From an uncultured Saprospiraceae bacterium (GTDB lineage Bacteria; Bacteroidota; Bacteroidia; Chitinophagales; Saprospiraceae), in assembly GCA_938003955.1 (NCBI GenBank), contig CALKXE010000133.1:1-60716 (forward strand): a stretch of 60,716 bases of DNA, written 5' to 3'. Of the stretch, positions 1 through 10,026 are shown in pieces; position 1 is the first letter of the stretch, and each line of letters starts with the position of its first letter. The translations under genes and the position numbers were made by a program. The notes below the pieces were generated by a model, which worked only from the letters and a program-made list of their open reading frames with translations, had not been told where the DNA came from and made no database searches.

Positions 1-2538
<2,538 letters not shown>

Positions 2539-2540
2539 TC

Positions 2541-3016
2541 TAGTGGTGTCCGATTAAAAATAAACGAATCTAATAGAAGCTAATAAAATAAGTTGTGTTG
2601 GGAAAAATATAGATGAAATAGGTTCTAAAATAGAAACCATAGAATTCATTTAAAATCTTGAAATTTACTATTGGCGTCTAAAAGATTTAGCTGCGTAGTG
2701 AACGTAATTGCGTTTGCCGTTTGATAAAACTGAGGATGAAAGATAATTTTTGTCAATGTAAAAACTAAGTTTGAAATAAAATATTAAGAAAGGCAAAATA
2801 AGCATGTAGTTCAACGGAGACAGCGGTTTTGGTGAGGAACGAAGCAAAAAAATCCTTTAGAGGTCAGGCATTTTTGCTACTTTTTTTGCTGGAAAAAAGT
2901 CGGCCTGTCTGGCAAGACAATATTAGGTTTGAAATTAAAAAGTCAATAATTAAGATTTACTGTTTTTTTAGAGAAATCGAATTTTGAATAAATTAGAATT
3001 TAGTCGGACGATACTA
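2541..3016. mobile_element. possible degenerate terminal-inverted-repeat element in a gene-free gap
   Basis: The 616-bp gap after the beta-galactosidase has no convincing gene. It is bounded by an imperfect 18-bp inverted repeat: TAGTGGTGTCCGATTAAA at 2541-2558 and TTTAGTCGGACGATACTA at 2999-3016 (14 of 18 positions pair). A perfect 8-bp hairpin lies inside (ACTTTTTT 2879-2886, AAAAAAGT 2893-2900). The first 13 bases of the left end recur at 41075-41087. This may be a worn insertion sequence end pair or MITE; no transposase fragment was recognised. Confidence 0.25.
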
Positions 3017-3154
3017 GAAATAATCTTAACCTTAGAATCACTTGAAAATCGTTTTATTCTATGTTTAATAAATCAATTCTAGCATATGTTTCCCTATGCC
3101 TTGGACGACTGTGAATGGACTGTGAATGACATCCTTCTTTTCTTAGTTAAGACA

Positions 3155-4714
3155 TTACCTGAAATTGTACTTCAATCCTAAACCGGCTGATAGCATAATT
3201 GAGTTGTGTTTCAAATCAAGTACTGTAGATAAACCATGATTTTGCCTAGAAAATCCAATATCCATCGATATCTCAAAATTATCAAATAATCGATATTTGA
3301 TATAAGGATTGAACCTAAGACTGAAGTAATTATCAAAATGTTTATTTGGTGTTAAATCAAAGTCTATGAAAGAATTTTCTCTACCTAATACCTTAACATT
3401 CTGAGAAGTTACTAACGAATAGGCTATACCAATAGAAGTTCCAATTCCAATTTTCGGAGTTAGGTTATAGTTATAAGCGATATCGAAAGGAATAGTTATT
3501 GTGGATATTTTATTCGTATGTCTAACAGTACGAGTATTTATGGCATTTCTGATTTTCTGATATGTAGAATCAAAAATTATTGTATCCGATGTTATGACAG
3601 AACTCAGTTTATTTTTATATCGATTGGATTCTATTCCAGTGGAAATCGACCAGTCCTTATTAAGTCTATATCCTAAATGTAGAGCGAATCCAGATCCATA
3701 CTGAAGTGAATCTATTGATTGGTTCGCTTGATTTGCAAAGACTTCTGGATTCGTATCATCTTTGTATTGTTGATCAAACGTGTTTATCTGAGCACTAAAT
3801 TTGATAGACCAAGGATTAAGTGGCTTGTTAATATCTACAGGTGAAACAAAAGGAAACACAACGGGTGATTTGATCGTTCTTTCGGGACTTTGAAACCAAT
3901 TGTGATCTAATTTTGGAGTAGTAATTTTTGATCGTGAACTTATAGATTCTACTATTGTACTATTATCTGATAGGTTCTTTCGTTCTGAAGCGTTGATTTT
4001 TTCGTTTGTAGAATTGGAAAATAATGATTCTTGTTCCTTGGCGGTATTACTTTTTTGATTGGGATCGACAACGTCAGACTTTGTGCTATTTTTCTTAGAA
4101 TCAATAGAGTTGAATTTTGTTTTTTGTGCTGATAGATCTGATTGATCAGCCTCTTCATTTATTCTTGAATTAGATGTATTAATTGAATTTGAGACAGCTG
4201 TAGTAATGGATTTAGATACGTTAGTATTGGTCTCAATAGACTCCATTTTAGTTATGGGAGCAGTAATCGTTTCATTAGATTTTAAATTTTCATCAATGGT
4301 CCCCAATACATGGCTTAGTGCATTTGAACTTGGTGCATTGGGATCTTGAGCTTCTATTTTTTTGGAATTTAGATTTTGTGTTTTTAAGTTTTGAGATGCT
4401 ATTGGTGTAGTTAAATTTGCTGAATTACTATCCTGAATCCCTCCCAAAGATTCAGAGTTGTTCTCTGATATATCTAACTTAATAGATTGATTGTTGTTGA
4501 AGAAAATAAAGCCTGCTGTAAAAAGGCAAAAAACTAAGAAGACACCAGCGACGCTCCTCCAGTGAAATGTTTTTTTGCTCGGTTCTTCTTGCGGAATTGA
4601 ATTAGATATTTGAGACCAAAGTTCAGAACTATCGATTCCATCAAGTCCAGTTTCTGTCTCATCTATATTCTCGCTAGAGAATCTTTCCTTATATATTTTT
4701 TCAAACCATTGCAT
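3155..4714 (-). CDS. Trans-envelope protein: inner-membrane helix plus outer-membrane beta-barrel domain, ECF partner
   Basis: 519 residues. A short acidic cytoplasmic N-terminus (about 1-47) precedes one membrane helix (about 52-73, AGVFLVFCLFTAGFIFF), then about 220 residues rich in Ser, Asn, Thr and Lys, then a C-terminal beta-rich region (about 300-519) with alternating aromatic strands, GLGLKYNFR at the end, like PorT/OmpW-type barrels. The gene starts 29 bp after the ECF sigma gene on the same strand. Bacteroidota often encode such proteins directly after an ECF sigma factor, and the cytoplasmic tail is the natural candidate anti-sigma part. The role is inferred from layout; no zinc anti-sigma (HxxxCxxC) motif is visible. 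Confidence 0.6.
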   Translation of the reverse strand: MQWFEKIYKERFSSENIDETETGLDGIDSSELWSQISNSIPQEEPSKKTFHWRSVAGVFLVFCLFTAGFIFFNNNQSIKLDISENNSESLGGIQDSNSANLTTPIASQNLKTQNLNSKKIEAQDPNAPSSNALSHVLGTIDENLKSNETITAPITKMESIETNTNVSKSITTAVSNSINTSNSRINEEADQSDLSAQKTKFNSIDSKKNSTKSDVVDPNQKSNTAKEQESLFSNSTNEKINASERKNLSDNSTIVESISSRSKITTPKLDHNWFQSPERTIKSPVVFPFVSPVDINKPLNPWSIKFSAQINTFDQQYKDDTNPEVFANQANQSIDSLQYGSGFALHLGYRLNKDWSISTGIESNRYKNKLSSVITSDTIIFDSTYQKIRNAINTRTVRHTNKISTITIPFDIAYNYNLTPKIGIGTSIGIAYSLVTSQNVKVLGRENSFIDFDLTPNKHFDNYFSLRFNPYIKYRLFDNFEISMDIGFSRQNHGLSTVLDLKHNSIMLSAGLGLKYNFR

Positions 4715-4743
4715 CTGTATAATTTTTTTCCATGTAATCTTTA

Positions 4744-5283
4744 CTAGCTTATCATTGACCTTAGTTCCGTCCTGCGGGCTATCCAGTCTCGAGCACGGCC
4801 CAGTCTTTTTCTACTTAGCGAAGATTTAATGTTCAACATTTCGGCGATCTCTTCATGGCTAAAACCATCAATAATAAAGAGATTAAAAACCTGATAGTAT
4901 GTATTGGGCATTTTTCGAAGAATCAACAAGATTTCTTCATTTGACAGTCTATCTATGATATCGGGATTGATTGGTATTTGATATTCGATAGTCGTCAGTT
5001 CAGTTTCTTTTCGAGATATTGACTTGTTACTATGTTGCAAACAAGCATTAATAACGATTCGAGCTGTCCAAGACTTAAATTCTCCTCTCAGATAATCAAA
5101 TTGCTGAATCTTGGTAAAAATTTTAATAAAAGCTTCCTGAAGTACATCATTTCTAGACTGCACATCTGAAAGATATCTTTTACAGATATTATTGAGATAG
5201 GGCAATAGAGAGTCATACACAAGCTTTTGTGCTTGCGGATTGTATTCTTTACATTTTTGTATGGTGGCTTTATTAATATCCAT
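4744..5283 (-). CDS. ECF-type RNA polymerase sigma factor
   Basis: 179 residues. Region 2 is clear (about 10-80: YNPQAQKLVYDSLLPYLNNI, then RNDVLQEAFIKIFTKI and FKSWTARIVINAC), followed by a linker and region 4 (about 118-175) with the helix-turn-helix HEEIAEMLNIKSSLSRKRLGRAR. Length and layout are those of extracytoplasmic function sigma factors, which direct polymerase to stress or envelope promoters. It lies between a secreted Cys-rich lipoprotein gene upstream and the trans-envelope barrel gene downstream, all on the minus strand. A strong hairpin sits 8 bases before its start codon. The regulon cannot be read from this window. Confidence 0.9.
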   Translation of the reverse strand: MDINKATIQKCKEYNPQAQKLVYDSLLPYLNNICKRYLSDVQSRNDVLQEAFIKIFTKIQQFDYLRGEFKSWTARIVINACLQHSNKSISRKETELTTIEYQIPINPDIIDRLSNEEILLILRKMPNTYYQVFNLFIIDGFSHEEIAEMLNIKSSLSRKRLGRARDWIARRTELRSMIS

Positions 5284-5291
5284 TTATAAAA

Positions 5292-5320
5292 GCTGGTGCA
5301 CAATGATATTGTACACCAGC
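5292..5320 (-). terminator. Hairpin between lipoprotein and sigma factor genes
   Basis: GCTGGTGCACAAT (5292-5304) and ATTGTACACCAGC (5308-5320) form a 13-bp stem with one wobble and a 3-base loop. Read on the minus strand the stem is followed by TTTTAT, so it looks like an intrinsic terminator for the lipoprotein gene. It ends 8 bases before the sigma factor start codon, so it could also limit sigma translation or read-through. Confidence 0.7.
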
Positions 5321-5328
5321 AATATTAT

Positions 5329-6279
5329 TTATAAGCATTCACAATTTTGATTCAAATTACCTATCGTTTGGTCGGCTGTAAAACATGCATCACCAAAGTT
5401 ACCCATGGCTTCTGGACAATCAAAGATTACACACTCGCAAGTATAGGATACAATTCCATCTATTCCACTAGCAGTTGGACAAGGATCAAAAACGAATAGA
5501 TTTAAGTTGTCACAGAACTCCTGATTTGTTGCTGCTATACAATCGCACTCTATATTTATTACTCCGGCCAATGAATCTTGAGTTAGACAGTACCATCCAA
5601 AATCAGATAGTAAATCAGGACAATCGAATTGTTCTGGATCTATATAACATTCGCAATTTTCATCTATCGTACCTTCTGTATTCCCAACGTAACATACATC
5701 CCCTATATTTTGAAATGTAGTCGGACAGTCGAACTCAATTGTATCATAAAGTTCACATTCGCATTCTAGATTTACAAAACCGTCTAATGAATCTTGCGTT
5801 AAGCAATCGTATTCGAAATTAAGCTGTAATTCTGGACAGTCGTATTCTATCATATTCAAAGGTTCACACTCGCATTCTAGATTTACAAATCCAGGTATTG
5901 AGTCAGTTGTGAGACAATCAAATTGATAGTTTAGTCCTAGTTCTGGACAATCAAACTCCATTGTTGAGTCTTCTACACATTCACAATTTGGATTGACTAT
6001 ACCGAACGCATTATTGATTTGACAAGTATCTGAGATGTTAAGTGCTAGCTCAGGACAGTCAAACATTTCTGAAGGAATTACACACTCACATTCTTGATTT
6101 ACAAATCCCGATATAGAGTCGATCATACAAACATCTCCAAAGTCAGCCTCAAGTTCTGGGCAATCAAATACTATTGCAGTATTTGGTTCATCTATATCCT
6201 CATCTTCAGAACAAGAGTACGCGATAGTCATCATCGCAAATAGGCATATTGCCATATATATTTTATTAGTCTTAAACAT
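5329..6279 (-). CDS. Secreted lipoprotein with tandem Cys-rich repeats
   Basis: 316 residues. The N-terminus is a lipoprotein signal (MFKTNKIYMAICLFAMMTIAYSC) with the lipobox Cys at 23. The rest is about seven tandem units of about 40 residues: FDCPEL, a short spacer with N-x-GD or N-x-xxD, then C-x-x-x-D-S-x-x-GFVN, then ECEC. Each unit carries four Cys at fixed spacing, so disulfide-linked modules on the cell surface are likely. It heads the sigma/barrel group on the same strand, with a terminator-like hairpin between. No enzyme motif is seen. Binding partner or substrate unknown. Confidence 0.75.
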   Translation of the reverse strand: MFKTNKIYMAICLFAMMTIAYSCSEDEDIDEPNTAIVFDCPELEADFGDVCMIDSISGFVNQECECVIPSEMFDCPELALNISDTCQINNAFGIVNPNCECVEDSTMEFDCPELGLNYQFDCLTTDSIPGFVNLECECEPLNMIEYDCPELQLNFEYDCLTQDSLDGFVNLECECELYDTIEFDCPTTFQNIGDVCYVGNTEGTIDENCECYIDPEQFDCPDLLSDFGWYCLTQDSLAGVINIECDCIAATNQEFCDNLNLFVFDPCPTASGIDGIVSYTCECVIFDCPEAMGNFGDACFTADQTIGNLNQNCECL

Positions 6280-6511
6280 TTTCTATTTTTTTAGTCATTA
6301 AATATTACTGAAATACGCGGCGTACTAATAGTATCAATGAGCTATAATAAATGTGACAGTTGAGATAGGATACTTGAAAAATAATTTCAAATTCGCAGTA
6401 CATTAAATTGGAATGAAGGTGTATTATTAAAAAAATAGATGCATTTGAATGTTATATAATAGCGATTTCAGAATATTCGAAATAACCATATGGAATTAAT
6501 ATTAATCAATT
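6280..6511. other. AT-rich intergenic stretch
   Basis: About 230 bp between the minus-strand lipoprotein gene and the preceding minus-strand operon. It should hold the lipoprotein promoter. No ORF, repeat or clear hairpin was recognised. Confidence 0.4.
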
Positions 6512-6919
6512 TTATTTTAAATAACAGATCCAAAACAAGACACTCATATAAAGCCAAAAGCCGCTGAAGAATATATGAACAATTGTTTCGAACGTCTTTC
6601 CTTTCCAAAGGTCAGCTGAGTAACCAAAAAACTGAACGAAAAGTCTTATCGTCCAGAATATAGCGAGGCCAAGAGATATTGTACTTCCTAATTTTGTTTC
6701 TATTAATTCATTGGCTGAACTAAAACACAAAAGGCCTGTAAGTAGAACAGTTAATGCAATGAAAAATGTATGAGTAATCATCATTTGTCTATTGATCAAA
6801 CTTAAAGGTTTTAGATCTTGCTTCCAATTGAAGTACTTTGGAAAAATGATATGAACTAACGATAATACGATAAGTAAAATTCCTATAATCTGAATTTGAA
6901 TTTCTAATGTTTCATACAT
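6512..6919 (-). CDS. Small four-helix membrane protein
   Basis: 135 residues from the start chosen here (MYETLEIQIQ...). A longer frame reaching 7051 would overlap the methyltransferase by 120 bp and adds a basic, unlikely N-terminus. Four hydrophobic helices are visible (about 8-27, 48-67, 77-97, 110-130). It is the last gene of a four-gene minus-strand operon, 10 bp after the methyltransferase. No family recognised; a membrane partner of its neighbours is the simplest guess. Confidence 0.6.
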   Translation of the reverse strand: MYETLEIQIQIIGILLIVLSLVHIIFPKYFNWKQDLKPLSLINRQMMITHTFFIALTVLLTGLLCFSSANELIETKLGSTISLGLAIFWTIRLFVQFFGYSADLWKGKTFETIVHIFFSGFWLYMSVLFWICYLK

Positions 6920-6929
6920 ACTACTTAGT

Positions 6930-7688
6930 TTAAATCGAGCATTCGAATATTGACATGAAAGGTGTAAATTTCTTCTCTTGTATTTTGCTAAAGTTCGCTT
7001 TGGTAAATGCAGTTTTCCATATCTTTTTCGAAAAGAAGTGATTGAACCCAATCGTAAATGCTATGAAATTAGGCACGTCTCTGAGGTGTTCTACCATTAT
7101 TACTTTTCCGTTAGGTTTAAGACTACGTTTACATTCTTTCAAGAAGTCTACTTTTTCGCCAAACGCTCTGATTTCATGAGCTGCAGATAGTAGAAAGACA
7201 ATGTCCGTAGAATTGTTTTCTAATGGGATGTGATTTGATTTTATTTGTTGCGTATTTGGGTAAGTGAGACTTACTTTTCTTGCTCTTACGATGGCAGGTT
7301 CAGTATGTTGTTCTTCATTATAAAAGTCATAGACTTTTAGGTCCGAGTTGATCAATTTATTTTTGATAAGAAAGCTGGTTTCATCGAATCCTGCATTGAT
7401 ATTTACAATGCTCATCATCTTCGTCTTGTCAGTAATAAAATCATCTAGCCATTGTAAATCGTAATAGCCAGAGTAATCATAAACATATGCTGAGACAATC
7501 AAGGGCATCAATAGTCCGTATGCAAATCCAACGGTAACAAGAATGCTCAGAATTGATGGTAATTTTAAAAAATAGAGTACAACAAGAATAAGAATCAAAG
7601 CTGCAATTCCATAGTAATAGAAATGTCTATTGAAGCTCACTATATTTAGGACACCTTGAAATTTTCTTCTTTTAGTGTTTTGTTTCAT
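6930..7688 (-). CDS. Membrane-anchored class I SAM-dependent methyltransferase-like protein
   Basis: 252 residues from an ATG that overlaps the previous stop codon (ATGA at 7685-7688); in-frame ATGs upstream at 7700 and 7724 are possible. Two membrane helices come first (about 22-42 and 43-65), then a Rossmann-type methyltransferase core: a motif I-like strand (MMSIVNINAGFDET, degenerate glycine loop), a DIVFLLSAAHEIR stretch and the typical LKPNGKVIMVEHLRD post-motif. Methyl acceptor unknown. The tight coupling with DUF2071 and DoxX-like genes suggests a shared membrane or lipid pathway, which is inference. Confidence 0.6.
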   Translation of the reverse strand: MKQNTKRRKFQGVLNIVSFNRHFYYYGIAALILILVVLYFLKLPSILSILVTVGFAYGLLMPLIVSAYVYDYSGYYDLQWLDDFITDKTKMMSIVNINAGFDETSFLIKNKLINSDLKVYDFYNEEQHTEPAIVRARKVSLTYPNTQQIKSNHIPLENNSTDIVFLLSAAHEIRAFGEKVDFLKECKRSLKPNGKVIMVEHLRDVPNFIAFTIGFNHFFSKKIWKTAFTKANFSKIQEKKFTPFMSIFECSI

Positions 7689-8428
7689 CGCTTTTTCCAT
7701 GATTCGATTTTTCCACTTTTCCAAGAATACGGGATATCATTAATTACAAAAGCATTGGCAAGAACAGCTCCTTGAAATCCCAATGAATTGATAAATTCAA
7801 ATTCGTGCGCCATCACATTTATTGCAGTCGGTTTCCAATTTGATCTTACACCTTCTATTACTAAGACCTCTTCTTTCTTATCATCATAAGTAAATGTAAA
7901 CGGCAGAGGTCCTGCAAATCTTCGTGCTTCCTTCCATTCAGAAAATGGAGAGTTCTTCGGTAAATCAACTTGATCAAGGTCTTTGGATAACTGTATATGA
8001 AAGTTAGATTTTTCTGAATGTATCTCTATCGATTCTTCATTTTCTACTTGGGTGATGTCTGTCGTAGTATAACTGTAGTGCGTAAATATATTACCGAAGA
8101 ATTGCATCTTTCTTTTATCAGTTTCGGACTTTAAAATATATAGACCTCTTAGTCTTTTATCTTTGCTATTTTTGAAGCGTACAAAGACTCTATACCCTAT
8201 AAGAAAGAAATCATTTCCCATGAATTTAGGGAAGCCTTTGGGTCGAAGATGTTTGGTTTTTACCATAGCTACTGCGACAAAACCCCATTTGTCATCAAAT
8301 GTATCTAGTTCTAAACATTCTGGAATAAGACGCTCTAACTGAGCTTTAGGTACTGCATAAGTCAACACATAAGAACTCTTAAAGTATGCTTCAACTGCGA
8401 ATGGATGATTCTTTAAGAATGATAGCAT
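7685..8428 (-). CDS. DUF2071 (YqjF-like) protein
   Basis: 247 residues resembling the DUF2071 family, which has the acetoacetate-decarboxylase-like fold: an N-terminal FAVEAYFKSSYVLTYAVP region, central strands around FLIGYRVFVRFKNSKDKRLRGLYILKSETD, and a C-terminal strand pair (GVRSNWKPTAINVM). No catalytic assignment is possible by eye. It lies 7 bp after the DoxX-like gene and overlaps the methyltransferase by 4 bp, so the group is translationally coupled. Confidence 0.65.
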   Translation of the reverse strand: MLSFLKNHPFAVEAYFKSSYVLTYAVPKAQLERLIPECLELDTFDDKWGFVAVAMVKTKHLRPKGFPKFMGNDFFLIGYRVFVRFKNSKDKRLRGLYILKSETDKRKMQFFGNIFTHYSYTTTDITQVENEESIEIHSEKSNFHIQLSKDLDQVDLPKNSPFSEWKEARRFAGPLPFTFTYDDKKEEVLVIEGVRSNWKPTAINVMAHEFEFINSLGFQGAVLANAFVINDIPYSWKSGKIESWKKR

Positions 8429-8435
8429 AGGGAAT

Positions 8436-8819
8436 TTATTTCGAGTTTAACTTAAAACCATTATAATACACTAACGAAGAAAAAAGTACAGCAAATATAA
8501 TGTTTGCTTTATTCCACATTAGTAGATCTGGCGCAAGCATAAACTCTATGATATTCATTATTATTACAACAGCTATTTGTGCAACTGTGTTCAATTTTGA
8601 TTTGTATTTACTTAATATCCAAATCGCCATAATAATCTCAGATAAACCGATTGCTATAGTAAGTGGTCTGGAGAAGTCGCTTCCGAGTATTCTAGCAACG
8701 ATCTGCTCATGCCTTGGTACCAAATTTAGGACTTTGCAGAAAAGGCCATTTACCATCCAAACTGTTGCTATTAGATAGGTGAAAAAAACATGCAAGGAGT
8801 GCGTATTCAATATTTTCAT
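8436..8819 (-). CDS. DoxX-like membrane protein
   Basis: 127 residues with four hydrophobic helices (about 8-28, 48-67, 76-94, 103-120), the size and layout of DoxX-like proteins; the N-terminal NGLFCKVLNLVPRH fits the DoxX_3 type. First gene of a minus-strand operon with DUF2071, methyltransferase and membrane protein genes. Function of the family is poorly known; several members act with redox or quinone-linked enzymes. Confidence 0.6.
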   Translation of the reverse strand: MKILNTHSLHVFFTYLIATVWMVNGLFCKVLNLVPRHEQIVARILGSDFSRPLTIAIGLSEIIMAIWILSKYKSKLNTVAQIAVVIIMNIIEFMLAPDLLMWNKANIIFAVLFSSLVYYNGFKLNSK

Positions 8820-8936
8820 TTAGTTTAATGTGGACTAATTTTCTGATTCTGGTGATGGAGAATTCAAAATGTTTCATTATTTGTTGCTGAATAACTAATT
8901 GCTATTTTTCTGATTCTATGACTGCAGGTATTATTA

Positions 8937-9536
8937 TCAACGTAAAAACCTCTTAAGTTCTCTTACTTGTTCGTATGAGGGGTAGATCATCAACTCACAC
9001 TTCATAGTTTTAATAGAAAAGAAAATATCAGATGAAGTCAATAGTAAACTTTCGTCTTCAGGTTCTATGATGATTGAAACAGTATTCCAGTATTGTTTTT
9101 GTGAATCTCGGCTCACAATTTTCGTAGTAGCAGAGCTGAATAAGATGTCGACAAGACTACGACGGCTTCGAAACTGACGTGGGTATCTTGATTGAGATTC
9201 TACCTCTAGGGTTTCTACATATTGTTTAGAATTGGGCTCGCCGGCGTACTCGATTTCATATTCGTCTAACAGAAGTATGAGATCTCCATTTATCTTATTT
9301 TCACTAAGACTGGTCGTTATATCTACAGTAATACGTAGCGTATCATTTTTATCAAATGTGAAGTTTGCGAACCTAACAACTGGCTCATTTCCACAATATG
9401 TATCCTGAGAGAGATGTGCATAATTCTGTGAAAGTTGATAGGAAGGAAGTCTTCTATCTTCGATCTTAATTCGTTTTCTTGATGAACATGAGACGATACA
9501 TGATATCAGAATTGTAAATAGTATAAACCTAATCAT
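8937..9536 (-). CDS. Putative lipoprotein of unknown function
   Basis: 199 residues. The N-terminus MIRFILFTILISCIVSCSS is a lipoprotein signal with a Cys at 17. The rest is beta-rich with no motif I recognise; four Arg cluster in QFRSRRSL. Single gene on the minus strand, divergent from thioredoxin. Confidence 0.55.
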   Translation of the reverse strand: MIRFILFTILISCIVSCSSRKRIKIEDRRLPSYQLSQNYAHLSQDTYCGNEPVVRFANFTFDKNDTLRITVDITTSLSENKINGDLILLLDEYEIEYAGEPNSKQYVETLEVESQSRYPRQFRSRRSLVDILFSSATTKIVSRDSQKQYWNTVSIIIEPEDESLLLTSSDIFFSIKTMKCELMIYPSYEQVRELKRFLR

Positions 9537-9626
9537 CTTATTGTCTTACATTAATAATTGGTATAAATATATTGATTAATAGATTCGAAAAGAACAAGTT
9601 ATACAAATTCTATTTCAAAAGAATAC

Positions 9627-9654
9627 TTTGGGTCATCGGTATTCCGTATTTTTG
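9627..9654 (+). promoter_or_regulatory. Bacteroidota-type promoter of the thioredoxin gene
   Basis: TTTG at 9627-9630 and TATTTTTG at 9647-9654 fit the -33 TTTG and -7 TAnnTTTG boxes of the Bacteroidota housekeeping sigma factor, though the 16-bp gap is shorter than usual. It lies 17 bp before the start codon. Confidence 0.55.
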
Positions 9655-9671
9655 TTACAAAAAAAAAGAAA

Positions 9672-9977
9672 ATGGCAAAATCCTCTTTCAAAGATCTTAT
9701 CAATAGTGATACACCATTACTTATTGACTTTTATGCGGATTGGTGCGGCCCGTGCAAGCAATTTGCTCCCATTATTGATGAACTCAAAGATGAGATGGGT
9801 GATACCGTGCGTGTTATAAAAATAGATGTTGATAAGAATCAACCTTTATCTCAAAAGCTCAAAGTGATGAGCATACCGACAGTCATGATATATCAGAACG
9901 GAGAACGGAAATATGAGGGAAAGGGAATGCATACCAAGGATGATCTAATGCGAAAATTAAAAGCGCTTTTGGCTTAA
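9672..9977 (+). CDS. trxA: Thioredoxin
   Basis: 101 residues, the usual thioredoxin length. Active site WCGPC (Cys25, Cys28) sits after LLIDFYADWCGPC, with the conserved cis-Pro in MSIPTVMIYQNG and the terminal helix KDDLMRKLKALL. General cytoplasmic disulfide reductase. Stands alone between two minus-strand genes and has its own promoter. Confidence 0.95.
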   Translation: MAKSSFKDLINSDTPLLIDFYADWCGPCKQFAPIIDELKDEMGDTVRVIKIDVDKNQPLSQKLKVMSIPTVMIYQNGERKYEGKGMHTKDDLMRKLKALLA

Positions 9978-10026
9978 TAAACTTAAAACAATAAAGTAAC
10001 ATCTCTTGTGTAAAGGGTAAGTCAAC

